Source: Durusdinium trenchii (Eukaryota; Sar; Dinophyceae; Suessiales; Symbiodiniaceae). From it: a DNA stretch of 64,000 nt. Under the pieces are notes generated by a model. The model did not search any database. It saw only the letters and a list, made by a program, of their open reading frames with translations, and was not told the DNA's origin. The position numbers and the translations under genes were made by a program. The stretch's first letter is position 1. Every line of letters begins with the position of its first letter. Of the stretch, positions 12,986 through 25,182 are shown one piece after another. Where the stretch lies: contig CAXAMN010000001.1 of NCBI GenBank assembly GCA_963970005.1, positions 2,794,887-2,858,886 of the forward strand. Reading direction: 5' to 3'.

Positions 12986-13218
12986 AGTCGAAGCCTTCAT
13001 CACAGCTTCAGTCTCCTTGTTCCACCTGGGTTCTTTTGCTGATGATCGAAACAAACACCATCTTCGCACAAGTCCCAAGACAAAACTTGTTTGTCCTAAC
13101 TAAAGGGCTGTAGAGAATGCTGCGTTTGCGGTGAACAGATCAAGCATCCCTGCATTGCCCTAAAAACTGGCACTGCATGCCAACAGTACCATACCCATGC
13201 AACCAAAAAAGGTCCCAG

Positions 13219-16086
13219 CTACGCTTCATTGAAGTTGTCCCTCTCACCCTTGGCCATGTGATCACTCAGTATGGTATAGTCCTTGTCAAGGGCCTCCAAG
13301 TCCACATTGATAGCTTTGATGGACCTGGAAGATCGCAAAAGCACAAAGGTTAAATGTTGTATATTTGGGCTATGACCGTCTTCGCCATATTCATTGTTTC
13401 TGAGAAGGCACAAATGGGGCGCTCCCTCTGCGACATAGTTCTTTTGCAAGTCCGCCACCAAGGATCGAAGCTTGCTGATCTTCTGGAGGACACCATCGAT
13501 GTGCTTCTGGAAGGTGTCTTTGGCACGGCAAGCCTGCGCTGCACAGTGAGTTAAATATTTTTTGGAGCACCTTATAAAGAATATAGAAAAATATATCGGG
13601 CTTAATCAATTTGATTTTACTATGTTGCAATGCAAGGAGTTCTTCAACCCAATCCAGCAGATTGTATACAAACTTTTTACTGCCTCAGACGTGGCCATCA
13701 CCGCTTCACTTGCTTGCGCGCGTTGACGGAGTTTGAGTGCGTTCACAGACTTGAGATCCATATCACTCATCGTCAGTGACCCATCCTCCTAGGTTTGGGA
13801 TTCAGCGGTCCTCGCTCGCCTTTGTTTCCCTGGTAGTCTCAGATCGGTTGTGTTCCTGCTGATGATTTCCTTTCTCACGGACCTCCACGTAGTACTCAGC
13901 CCCGGAACCATATTTGCATTCCCTGGCGATGTTCAAGAAGTTTGAGAATCAAATCGATGTTGGTTTGCATGAGATACATGCAAGTGTGATATATACTGGA
14001 AGCATCAGCATCACACCTGACCAGATTCGCCGGATCTTGTGAACAGCATCGAATGGCGCCCTCGACTTTTTTCCTGGTCACACTCTGATGTTTCCAATGA
14101 TTTGTACATAATCTATTGTATTGTATCCACATGTATCCACACTGTGATCTTCCTACAATCCTTCTTTTATCAACAAGGCTCGCCGGCCACTTCAAAAGCT
14201 TAAGCATGTCTTCTTTGCTATACCATCCGCACTCCACATCACTGACAGTCTTGTCACTCTTTGTGACACTGTTCTCCTTCATCTTGATGAACTTGTCCTG
14301 CAACAGTCAAAATTCATTGAGATTGAGATGGACAAATGTTCCTGTTGGCCTCAAAGGGGGTTAAATGACAGAGACAGTTGTTTGATGCAGTCTTGGAAAC
14401 AAATATCATCCTTGTTGAAGCCCACGGATTGAAACTGTAGCGCCATCTTCAAATGGTCAGAGTTTTTCCATGTATCGTGGAGCCACTGTGGTACCTTCAG
14501 CTCGCCATTCTTGTTGGGTGTCATGAGCCTTCTAAGCTTGGCTTTCAGTGCGTTGTGATCCTGAGACCCACCCAACACCAAAACAGGACTCCAGAGTCCA
14601 GGAATTACAAAGCAATCCATAGCTTGAAGACCAATACCACTAATGTTTCCCCACATGACTCAACCATACCCTACCCCTCACCCACCCTTATATACAATTA
14701 GTGTCATATGATTATATATGATACTAAAGTACAGTCTTCGACGTGACATGCATGCCTAGAATCCAGCTTGTGCCGCTTGGCATCTTCAAAGACCTTGTCC
14801 AAATCATCCTGTTCCTGGTCCTCTGCAACCTTTTCAATTTCGATATGGGCACGCTTTCGAGCATCAAGGACATCTGGTGCAGATGCACTCGATGGTGCAG
14901 CTGCAGGGCTGGCCATATCCAAGGCTGCTTGCCCAAGGATTTGGGCAGCTGTGTCCGAATCAAGCAACCCGTCCTTCCACATGCCTAGCACACGGTCTGC
15001 AACCTTAGGATAAAAGGGTTTGGATCCAAAACCCTGGGGTTCAGGGAGAACATGTTCGTTGGAATGGTGAGCAACATAAAACACTTTGGGTTACCCTTCA
15101 GCTCTCAAATACCACCCAGCCAGGGAACTGCAGAACTTGTAGTTGACATGCGGGAAGGTAAAGACGATGCTGGGGACACAGAACGTCGTACAGGCGTATC
15201 TCGAACAACCCAAGACTTGTCAACCTTTTCAGTCTCCTGTTCTACTACCTTCTCCACGAATGCCAGAGATACGAGGACATCATCATCCGGCTTCTCCATC
15301 GCTTTCGGGATAGCCCGATGTTGTGGTGTGGCCTGGGCTCGGGTAATGCAGCAGGACATATGAAAAATGTAGGTTGGACAACATACTGAATACATTTTGC
15401 ATTGCTCTAGCGTTCGTGATCCCACGATATGTCGCGTCAGGTAGTCACTCAAGGGACAGCACATCATACATGGCACATATATGTATCCTATAGATGCAAC
15501 CCAAGAGGCTTGCTGCTGTGGTGTGTCACGCAGTTCAGCCAAGGCTTTTTCCTGAGCCAGAGCCATCGAGAACCACTAAGCGAAACTTGGCTTGGAGCAA
15601 TTGGGCTTCGGGTCAACATGCTCAGGTGTGGCGGGGTACAAAAATAAAATCCGTTGAGTCTCAAGCCCCAAGGTCTGAGTGAGTGTGATACCCATTGCAT
15701 AATTAGATCAAGTCAAGATATTAGGTTGAAGGTGAGAAGATCTTCACATTGTTGCCGCCCTCAACCAGCTAAGCCCCAAACGCTCGACTCAATGGCGCCC
15801 ATGTCGGCAAGAGCCTTTTCCAACTCCTGAGGTGGGACACCACGTGAAAAGAGGTCTGGTGGGCAAATTGAAAAAAAGAGTGAACCGGACGTGAACCAAC
15901 AGGCTTTATATTCCTGAAAACTATTGAATCCTCAGAAGATTGGAAGACCCTCACCTCCAGCTGAGACAGATCATCTGGTAGTTCATCCTTGTTCAACACA
16001 ATGTGTTCCAACGCCGCCCCCAAATCGTTAGTCGACCACGCACGGGACATCATTGACTTAGGAGTGTCCGTGCGCATAAACGCCAT
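13219..16086 (-). CDS. gene B: intron-rich hypothetical dinoflagellate protein
   Basis: Proposed exons run on the minus strand from a possible start at 16086 (MAFMRTDTPKSMMSR). They are 15954-16086 (ends DELPDDLSQLE, donor GTGAGG); about 15780-15855 (PPQELEKALADMG, phase uncertain); 15116-15337 (DDDVLVSLAFVEKVVEQE); 14756-15033 (PFYPKVADRVLGMWKDG, then Ala/Ser-rich, then a charged helix; GC donor); 14411-14560 (LKAKLRRLMTPNKNGELK; a GA donor gives the best join); about 14180-14297 (DKFIKMKENS ... GWYSKEDMLKLLKW); about 13430-13538 (coiled coil KDTFQKHIDGVLQKISKLR); and 13219-13324 (SIKAINVDLEALDKDY ... stop). I recognise the GWYS-EDM-KW and terminal coiled-coil pieces as a widespread Symbiodiniaceae hypothetical family. 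No enzymatic motif is visible. The gene lies about 0.56 kb downstream of gene A's stop. Confidence 0.6.
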
Positions 16087-16384
16087 GAAGGATACACTTA
16101 GGAAGGAAACAGATCAAAGCGAGCCAAGAGCTCCCAATCGGAGTGTGGATGATGGATGAACCAACAACGATTACAATCAAACTTGTGTTCCAAACTGTCC
16201 ATTGCCAAGTGCACTTTTGGCACGCAATGCGAGCTTGCGTGAAGATGATCCCCATGAAAGTTCGAATTTGACATGCCTGGCCTGCAGGGAGCCCTTTAGA
16301 CTTATGATCAATACATAACCGCCATAATCAGATCTGGTTAAAAACGTTATAGTACCTAACATAATTCCATAAGTTTGTCGCTGG

Positions 16385-16600
16385 AGGACTTATTAGGTTA
16401 CGGGTCGGTTACGGTCTGGCTACGCTCTGAAAAACCTGGTAAAACGCAAATAACCCATAATATATTATGGACGGATTACGGCTAATTACGGTCGGATTAC
16501 GGTTCAGTAGGATTACGGCCGGAAGTGCAAAATAACCTGCTTTTTATTTGGGTTTTACGGTCGGAAGCTGAAAAAAAACAGGTTTTCCAAAAAGACAAGT
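16385..16600. repeat. degenerate GGATTACGG/GGTTACGGTC repeat cluster
   Basis: At least seven near-copies of (G)G(A/T)TTACGG occur between genes A and B, including GGACGGATTACGG and GGTCGGATTACGG. A perfect 16-bp palindrome, CCATAATATATTATGG, sits inside at 16455-16470. The motif does not match the TTTAGGG telomere unit. The cluster starts about 50-260 bp past gene A's stop, so it could be 3' UTR or intergenic. Confidence 0.7.
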
Positions 16601-16647
16601 AATTTGTTAAAAATATTATATACCATCAACTTGGACCCATGTAACTC

Positions 16648-19600
16648 CTAAAGTGCTGCAGGCATCAGGTCTCTAAAGTGGGAAGGGATCGCCAAAGACT
16701 TCCCACCTCTAAGGTAATGGCAAACGGAAGCCATTTGAGCCTCCTGCCACATGTCATCGTAGCGGAGACTGGCAAACACTTCGCTGGCCGAATCTCGCAC
16801 CGGTGGCAAAATCGGCATACCTTGCTTCTCAGTTATCATACGTTTCCATAGAGACACCAATCGAATTCCAAATTTCCGGGGATAGTTCCTTAGCTTATCG
16901 TAAGATCGAACCGTGAGGATAAGGAGTCGTTTGGGTTTAATCAACAATTGTGTATAAGGACTGTTCCTTTCATGATCATTCATGATAGGTCAAAACAAAA
17001 CAATCTCAACTAGGAAGAAGACGTGGAGCATAAACCCATCAACCAAGTCAAGAAACTAAAACCGGAAACAATTGATTCAATTATACAGGCTAGCATCTCA
17101 CTGGAACGTAGGTTTTTGTTTCCCTTCCACCTTTTGACACCATTCTTGTCCACGTATTTGTCTACCAATCCCACCTTCTTGCCGTCCCGTTCTTTCTCTT
17201 CTTTATGTTTGACCCACCCCATGGGCTTCCCAGCAAACAGCCCACGAATATGGACACTGTTGGCAAAGGCATAATGCCTTTTCGGGCTTTTGCCTCCGTA
17301 GTGTATCATCCACCAACAGGTTTTGTGAACCTCGGCATGGGAGGAAGCAAGGTTTCTGGAACTATTGAACTTCTAGGCGTTTGAAATGGCTAACATCGGC
17401 GATCGTGCGCAAGCATCTCAGGAACATGCTATGCTCTACGTGGACACCAGACTACGCCACGTGTTTGGGAGGCTTGATTGATGCAGGAATGGGGTAAGAG
17501 AGTGGTGGAACACTGATAGTTGGGACAAGAAACGGCATGCCGACCCCCATGCTTCTGAATTTGTTGCACCAAATCTCTCCATCGGGGATAGAACTCAAAG
17601 AAAGAAGAGATGGGCTGCTCCAGCATGATGGTGCCATTCAAGCAGATAACCAGCATCATCAATAGGATCATCCTCAGAAGTAACCAGGATTGCATTATAT
17701 GGCTTTGTGCGGCAAATATGGATATTGATTGTCCAACATCTTTTAGTCAACAAACATCAATTTTTACCAGGTTCCGTGAAGCAAGTAGGTTGGCTTCGCG
17801 GACAGATTGGTATTCAACAATGCCAATGGAGCAGCACGCGCTACGCCCACTTGTGCCCTGGTTCACCGCAGTCCACGATGAACATTTAAGTCCAAAATGG
17901 CAAAGCCAGCCATTTGTGAAATCTCCATGCAGAACCACAGCAATGGCTGCCCTAGGTAAATGTCAAGATGACGGGGTGGCACCAACAGATTTGTTTGGAG
18001 ATACGTGGAAGGTTGAAAATCACCACTGACAACCAGCACTCATTGTTCTTTAGCACATTGCATGCAAATGAAAAAAACATCATAAGACTAGCCACGCCAT
18101 ACCCACTTCTGTGGTGAGATCCATCGGGTTGACATGTCCATTGTAGTCACGCATATAGTCAATATCGAGCTTGGCTGTGCGATGACCCGCCCATTGAAAC
18201 ATCCTCGATGCCTCCGCCTTGCCAGCAAAGAACTCGACCCAGCTCAGCCCAGCCTGCAAGGATGAAAGAAACATGTTTGTCGAGATCAACCAGCAAGAAA
18301 ACAACACGCACTCTTGATAAACTGTCCTTCAAAGAATCTGCAGAAGAAATATTTGTCCATGTGACCAGAAGTACTGCCAGCATAAGGACCTGCAACACAC
18401 CCCATCACAAATAAACACGTCTGAATTTGAACACATGCAGTTGCCTGCACTGAAATTCAACACACATGCGACTGCCAGTGCTCCAGATCCTGCAAGTGAC
18501 CTTGGGCGCACCAAATGCGCGTAAGCGCCAGCACAAGTCATTGATGAACCTCTCACTGAAGGCCATAGCTTTTGCCAGAAAGCTACAGTGGTGAAAGGCG
18601 AGTGGCCCAGACCAACACGCAAGATATCAGCATGGAACAAAATGGTGCTCATTTGGACTGCGTTTTGCATGACCAAGTATGCAATATTTAACTGAAAAAC
18701 ACATGAACATTTTGGTATTAGTAGTCAACCATTATTTAAACAAAGAATCATGTCACGAAAGACTCATGGAAGCAAGATTGCCGCTGATGAGCACACATAA
18801 AATCAATCAACTCATCCAGACTGCGCATCAAACAAATGCAGACACAGTAATTCGTCCATAAACATGAAAAAACATCGATCTAAGAGCTCCATGTGGCACC
18901 CACAAAGGTGCACAAATTGAAGTTTGTTCCAAACCATCAAGTAAAATAGTATTGATCCAGTAAGAGTTCAATCATGTAAGGGGTACTCACTTCATCAGCA
19001 AGAAGACCCCGCTTCAAAGCCCATTTGTTGCCTCGAAGCCCAGGAGGTGGCATTTGGCCTCGGATCGCCGATGCCAGAGCAAGGAGCTTGACGGGGAAGG
19101 GGCAGGGTATGGCCAAAATTCGATCATACGCAGAGGGTCTGCACAGTTGACTAAACACTCAACATGAAAGTTTTTTGATTTCCACCCGAATCACCCTACC
19201 GAAATCAACAGCACTAGAGAACAGTCCACCCACCAGTCACCTAGACAGCACGTTTTCATTGACTTGAGCTTGCGAATCACCACCGCTCACGTGAGGTCCT
19301 CCCCACGCACCCTTCCAAGCCGCCAGTCAGTTGGGATCAGTGACCACTCTTTGGGCAATGGTCGGCCCCATATGCAGGCAAACACATTAATGAAGTGATC
19401 TAACAAATCAACTTACACATGATTCTAGGACATTGGTTTGCAAGGTCGATGGACATTGAAGGGTTACCTCAAGGCCTGGAATGTTCAAGGTCCATGTGTA
19501 ACAGCCCCTGGCGCCTGCCTGCATATACACCCAGTGACCCCAATGCCTAAGGAGGCATCTTCAGGGCTGCGATCTCATTGGCCACTTGGCCGCACAAAAG

Positions 19601-22600
19601 CACATATGTCACAGGTCAGTGACTTCCAAAATCAAAACATGGCCGTCGTGGAAGGATGGAACAATAACTACATTCAAGTTATAAAACAGTCATTGTGTTT
19701 CATTAATATGTTTATTGCCTTCCAACATCAGACCATATCCTTTGCACACACCATGAGTCAGTGCCTACTATCACATTTGTGTTTTTCTCATCGCTTGACC
19801 GGCGTTGTACTTGATGATAGCAACCTGCCGTTGGACATTTGAAGTAGGATCCTTGAAGTCAGCCGGAATGTTGCCGTGTTCTTTTTCCAGATAGGATGCC
19901 TCAAATGAAACTGACTCAAACACAGGTTCATAGGATGCATGGTGCGTGATAATCATAAGGCTTCATCCAGTCCAGTGTATCCATACCATTCGACTAGTAG
20001 AAGTTGTGGAGTTCAAACAAATGAAATATAACCATAACCAAAGCAAAAAGTGTCCAACCAGACAGGCCAGCCACAAAAAGGTTTGCGCTCACAAAGGCCA
20101 GCGTGATGCCATTGGTCCATGTCAAACTCTTACCAAACCCAAAGTATGTGAGGTGAGACCTGTCTGCCTTTTTAACCACTCCCACTGCCTTGTCCTTCCA
20201 GTAGTTGGAAAAGGCCACCATGTCAAAGTTGTCCCCGACCTTGCATTTGAGGTAGTCCTTAGTCTCTTCCTCATGAAGGTTCTCGGTCCTCTTGAGGTGG
20301 GTCATGAAGATGGCTTGCATCATAGTGTCCTCCATGTCAGCCGGCTGCAATTCCATCATAGCATCATTCTTTTCCTTTCTCCTTTTCTTTTCCTTCTTGA
20401 CAGAAGGCGATTCCTGGATACGCTTGTTGGCTGGCTTGGCCTTGGCTTTGCCCCGGGCCTTTGCCTTAGCCTTCGCCTTTGCCTTGGCCCGGGCTTTTGC
20501 CTTTGCCTTGGCCCGGGCCTTCGGCTTTGCGGTCCTTCCACCCTCCAACTCTTCATCATCAACCTTCTCACTTTCACACAATTCCTCATCCTCAAGCGGA
20601 TGTTCATCATCTGAGTCTTCCACTTCCACCTCCATAGCTTCAGGCTCATCTTCCTTAGCCGCCTTTCTTTTGTTTGTTCCCTTTGCCTTTGCCTTGGCCT
20701 TGGGCTTCTGCGCCGCATTCAATTTGGACCTGGACTTCATGGCCTGTTCTGGCATCACTTTCGCATCCGGCTTCATGGCCTTGACCTCCTTTGAGGCCTT
20801 TGCCATCTCTTCCTCAATTTGAGCATTCTTCTTCCTTGAAGGTTGGGGCTTGGACTTTTCATGCTTTTTGGGAACATAGCCCTCCAAGATCTGGTCCAAG
20901 GTTTTTGCCTCTCCAGTCATGGGGTCGAGGTAGAGAGTCGGACTCTCACTTTTGAGGTCCTGATTTCCATCCTCGTCGTCAGACTGGAAGAGCTTCTTCT
21001 TCGGGGTGCTAGGTGCCTCATCATCATCATTCTTTGCACGCTTCTTTGACCCCTGAGCATTCTTTTCCACTTTGGCCTTGGCCTTCCCTTTTGCCTTGGC
21101 TTTGGGGGCAGCAACGTCACCCCCCTTTTCTTCATCATCATCATGTTCAGTCGCACCATCGAGCTTCTTCTCCACAGCTTTGATTTTCTTTTCATCTGCC
21201 AGCTTCTCTTTCATTCTCAGCTGATCCCGCCGAGTGAGAACCTGGCCAGGGAACAGGTGGACAAAGGGTCAACCATCCAATTTTGGTTTTAACTTGCGTT
21301 GAGATATCTATATAATTTCGATCTTTAAACCTCAATCTTCTTGGACACCAAACGTCCATTGAACATGAAGTTAGGATAAACCACCTTTCCAAATAATTTG
21401 AAACCACACGCCTCCTCAATTGGGGCAGGTGGTTCGATTGGGGCAGTGGGTTCCTTCTCCTCACCAACCGGCTGGCTGCTGTCAATGCCATCCGCCTTGA
21501 ACATAGGTTGGGTCTCATCCCAATCGGAAGCAGCTGTATATGTAGGAGCTGGCAGAGCGGTGCTTCCTGTGCATGACGGGTTTGCACTAATGGTTAGTTT
21601 TTGAAGGTTGCGGTTACTGTCATCCTTTGTTACTTCACTACAATCATCACAAAGGGCCATGGTGTATGCTTCAACAGGGTAATATCAGTTCTCGGATATG
21701 TGTGTGTTCAGTATCCACGAATTTGAAAATCATATTGCAGGATCAATCTATGTGGTCAAAACATACCTGCACCTGTAAGCCTGGCCGGGCCTTTTGCTCC
21801 CGAAGAATCCACTGGAACTGTTGTTCCCCCTGACCTTGGTCAGTAGGTGTGACGTGGAGGCTTTATAGGTTCAAAGCCTAGAGGGGTGACTGAGTCTAGT
21901 TTTGTTGCTGCCATCTACCCTTACAATAATTGTTAGTTTGCACGCAGTCTTATAAAAACGGCCTCAGGACGTGACTTCTCAAGCTCTCCCTTCTGCTGAA
22001 GCTGCTGCTTCTTCTCAGCAATCAGAGCGCGGATTTGTGCAAGCCGCTCGCCTGAGCAGTGAAGGGTAAACACCTGTCAACATGAAACCATGGATTCATG
22101 GGATCAAAACAAAAACTTACAAAGTTCATATTCTGATGGTTCGAGATGCTCTGGGTTTGCGATGTCGAATCACCAGAAGGCTTCGGAACAATAGATGGAG
22201 GGGACATACTTTCTGACAAGGATTTGGGCTCACTAGATCTCAAGGGGTCCACCTCAGAACTCTTGGGGCTCACCTCCGCCGTTCTGGAGTCCAACCATGC
22301 GTTGAACGCAACCATGTCCACTGGGTCATCCGGATCCTCTTCCGGATCCTCCACCGCATCATCAGGGTCTGCAGTAGAGTCTTGACCCCGACGAGTTGCC
22401 ATATAGGCTTCGATGTGATCCTTTGACAGTACCAGAAAGTCACAACAAATTCATGGGTCGGACATAGCTTATTCTACTGCAAATTCTACTGTTGTGTTTA
22501 AGATGGATTTGGAAGCCAGTGAGCGAAAGGGAACAGGCATGAGACAACTCTTTGTCCTCCTGATTTGGGTCCAAAGTGAGGTAGAGCTCGTGGAATGCAA

Positions 22601-23100
22601 CATCCTAGCAGGGTGAAGCAGATAATCAAAGAGATAATTGAACACAATTGGGACTACAAACGAGGTGATCGTGACCAAAGATGGCCAACAATTGAAAACA
22701 TATTCACTTGTTGCCTCATCAGCTAAAGGATTAGTACAATTGGATCCAATCCAACTCAAAACCACATAGCACCCAAAAAGCACAGATTGAACCTCTCGGC
22801 TCCTTCGTGCACTCTCCCCGATTGACTCGCCTCTTGACAAAGCCAGCAAGCCGTTTGATTTCCACAGCCGGTTGGTAGACCCCCTTTTCCGACACAGGGA
22901 GGCCCAACTTGTTGGCCAATGCAAGCAGCTCAGCCTGCAAAGGTTCCAAGTGGGGCAAAGCATTCTTCGGGTGTTCGGCCATTCTTCCCAAGATCGGCTT
23001 CAAGATCTCTGCGTTTTCTTTGCAGTTTGCCCTGTTCGCAACGCAGAACTTCTGTGTAGATGGGTGGGTGATCAGCTTGCCACAGCCCCTGACCTTCTCC
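16648..23100 (-). CDS. gene A: basic KA-repeat protein with methyltransferase-like C-terminal half
   Basis: This is the best-defined multi-exon gene. Proposed exons on the minus strand: 22792-23100, 22490-22614, 22121-22420 (acidic, DDPVDMVAFNAWLDSR), about 21966-22051 (ERLAQIRALIAEKKQQL), 21767-21834, 21331-21566 (FKLFGKVVYPNFMFNG), 20134-21241 (Lys/Ala repeats), 19800-19960, 18991-19138, 18501-18582 (FSERFINDLCWRLRAFGAPK), 18103-18253, 17768-17946, 17545-17672, 17108-17330, and 16648 to about 16893 (HYLRGGKSLAIP ... stop). Most borders show AG acceptors and GT donors. Some phases do not close, so at least one exon is missing or misplaced, and 18315-18400 may be another. I recognise the order of these blocks as a Symbiodiniaceae family. 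The true 5' end is not seen and may lie above 23100. Confidence 0.75.
17108..18253 (-). other. gene A methyltransferase-like module (four exons)
   Basis: Exon 18103-18253 encodes WVEFFAGKAEASRMFQ followed by AKLDIDY, which resembles motif I of Rossmann-fold methyltransferases, in particular the FAGxG start of C5-cytosine enzymes plus the acidic ribose-binding position. Exon 17768-17946 carries GLKCSSWTAVNQGTSGRS, placed where the C5 enzymes have their PCQ catalytic loop; the Pro is replaced and one Cys is kept. Exon 17545-17672 is hydrophobic and ends in LEQPISSFFEFYPRW. Exon 17108-17330 encodes MIHYGGKSPKRHYAFANS and YVDKNGVKRWKGNKNL. The fold match is inference from two motifs and their spacing. 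Activity and substrate are unknown, and it may be a catalytically dead derivative. Confidence 0.5.
20134..21241 (-). other. gene A large exon with KAKAKA / AKARGKAK basic repeats
   Basis: This 1.1-kb exon starts after acceptor CAG at 21241 (VLTRRDQLRMKEKLADEKK) and ends at donor GTAAGAG (20133). It alternates acidic clusters (HDDDEEKGG, SDDEHPLEDEE) with Lys/Ala/Pro/Arg tracts such as KAKAKGKAKAKVEK and a long ARAKAKAKA run near residues 230-270 of the exon product. It closes with AFSNYWKDKAVGVVKK. The basic tracts resemble histone-H1 tails and would suit nuclear, nucleic-acid-binding localisation, though simple-repeat expansion of GCC/AAG codons could also explain them. Confidence 0.75.
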
Positions 23101-23109
23101 CTCAGGGGA

Positions 23110-24570
23110 AGTAGCCCTTCCCAGGCCACCGCTAGCCCTCTACAGTCCATGGGCAAACCACAAAGGGTGAGTGTGCAATACAACAACTTATTGATCCAGA
23201 AACAGGCTGCAGCAATCCAAACAATTCTAAATTCCAACCAGGGTTTCAGGGCATGCCCGTCCACCCAAGGAACTCTCCACAGCTGCACCCAACTCCGACC
23301 GCTGGAGAGAAAAAGAAAAACGGACCTTGGGCCCTGGCAGTGGTTCCAAAGGTGACGAACTCGTCCACGACATAGACATGCGGTCGCGATCGGTGACACA
23401 TCGATGACATGACGCGTACGGAAGGTTTGGTGGAACAACCACACCAAGAATGAACCCATGGTTCTACATCGATCATGGTCAAGTGCCACCTGTTCCATAT
23501 TTGTTGTCATGTTGGTTCTTCTCGATCTAAAACATGTTTACACGATGTCATTCCGTCCTGCATGGAACCCTCGAGCAACAACACATATCTCAGCCAAGGA
23601 CTCAATGTTCATGAAAAACCTGACGGAAACCAAAAACCTGGTTTTTTCATTGATTATACATAAAACCAGGTATTGCGATTTCCACCCAAAAAAAAGTTGA
23701 CGACAGACTCAGTAGGTATATATATATATCATATTGGACAACCTTGGCGGCTCAAGGTGGGCCTACTGGGCCCAGTTCCACCACATGTATCCACCTCGTT
23801 GACAAAGTTAATCTTCTTCTGCGTCCGCCTGGGGGGACCAACGACGCCCTGGAAGCTGGTGATGACACGCGGGGGATCCTGGGGTCTCAACCCCTAAGAG
23901 GGAAAAACACACAAACTAAAGGGGATCTGTTGAAGAATGCCCTCTCGCCAGGATGGTTCTAAGGAGCCGCGGAGCCCATCTAACAGTCAACAGTCTTTAA
24001 AGAGAGGGATGGCAACGACCATGCTCGACAAGGGGGTTCGTTGCAAGAATACAATTTTGGCCCCTTTGTTGACCCTGGATCCTTTAAGAGTGTGTTGTTT
24101 TGTTGAGCCAAAGCATGCCAGAGCTATGTTGTCATGAAATGTCATGGGTCTGCAACATGATGATATCCAACAATGTGAAAGGCAACATATAACTACCATG
24201 AACTGCCACACATGATGTTCTACGATTTTACCTTTGGTGCCGGCTTGGCCATTAGGTCCTTAGTCCACAATGAATCATGAATCCAATGACACATAGCAAC
24301 TACAATAAATGCAAATAAAGCATAGCACAACATCCCAAGCTTAGGGACTCTTGTTCATCAAACAAGTCCTTTAAATGAAAAAACATGTCCGACATGACAG
24401 GTCGCCCTGGTTACACTTTGCCAGGAGGCTCGCTCAGGAAGGGTCTCAAGGTTGACCAAACCGCCTGAGGTCTCACGGCCAGGCGAAGGATTTCCACCCA
24501 TGGCACGGGACGACTCGTGGGAAAGCGCAGGGAATCAGAATTGGCGCAAACCTGGCAACTGCTCTTGGGA
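23110..24570. other. no clear exon
   Basis: Upstream of the first exon assigned to gene A, several minus frames are open but not protein-like. A small TA run lies near 23720. The gene A 5' UTR and trans-splice site could be here, but nothing diagnostic is visible. Confidence 0.3.
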
Positions 24571-24574
24571 ATGG

Positions 24575-24682
24575 TGACCGATCACCATCACCATCATCAA
24601 CAACGAATAACACTAATAATAATGATAATCGTCGTCATCATGTTCGTCGTCATCATCATCATCATCATCATCATCCGTGCAC
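24575..24682. repeat. ATC/GTC trinucleotide microsatellite
   Basis: CATCACCATCATCAACAACG grades into AATAATGATAAT and then a pure TCA/ATC run of about 24 bp (24651-24676). It borders the 3' end of the minus-strand open frame at 24682. Confidence 0.85.
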
Positions 24683-25182
24683 TACTGCACAGATCTTGAT
24701 CGACATACTGACCGAAAACGCGTTGTCTTTGCACTTTCGTCCAATCGCCCGACAAGATGGACTTCCATGAACCCGAAGACCAGCCATCCACAGGGTTGCT
24801 CGACTGGCATGGTGCATCGACTGGCTGCAATTCTGGCCACCTGATGGCAACCTGGTGCAACTGTCCGACGGAGTTTCTTCACGCCAATGCGTGAAGCGAG
24901 GGCGAAGCGAAGCCCACGGTTTTCCCAGTCCTGTGCGATGAAGGAAAAGTCAACGATGAGAATGCACTTCAACCGGTCTGCAAAGACCTGAGCGAAAACA
25001 TCGACTGTCGAGCTCACATGGTCTGCGTCGACGGCCTTGGACAAAAAAAAAGGGAAGAAAGAACCGGTTGGGGAAGGATCTGGAGCGTTCTGGAGGTTCT
25101 CGCAGACCTGAGTGAACTGTTCTGCGTTCATGGCATCGAGAAATGAATCACTTATGATCTCACACGCATGCATGACAGGCAT
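24682..25182 (-). CDS. possible single-exon or terminal-exon hypothetical protein (166 aa)
   Basis: This is an uninterrupted minus frame of 166 codons starting at ATG 25182. It reads like a real protein in places: NAEQFTQVCENLQNAPDPS, FADRLKCILIVDFSFIAQDW, GWLVFGFMEVHLVGRLDES. It lies 1.6 kb upstream of gene A on the same strand, so it may be a preceding gene or a 5' exon. I do not recognise a family. Length alone does not exclude a chance frame. Confidence 0.35.
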   Translation of the reverse strand: MPVMHACEIISDSFLDAMNAEQFTQVCENLQNAPDPSPTGSFFPFFLSKAVDADHVSSTVDVFAQVFADRLKCILIVDFSFIAQDWENRGLRFALASRIGVKKLRRTVAPGCHQVARIAASRCTMPVEQPCGWLVFGFMEVHLVGRLDESAKTTRFRSVCRSRSVQ

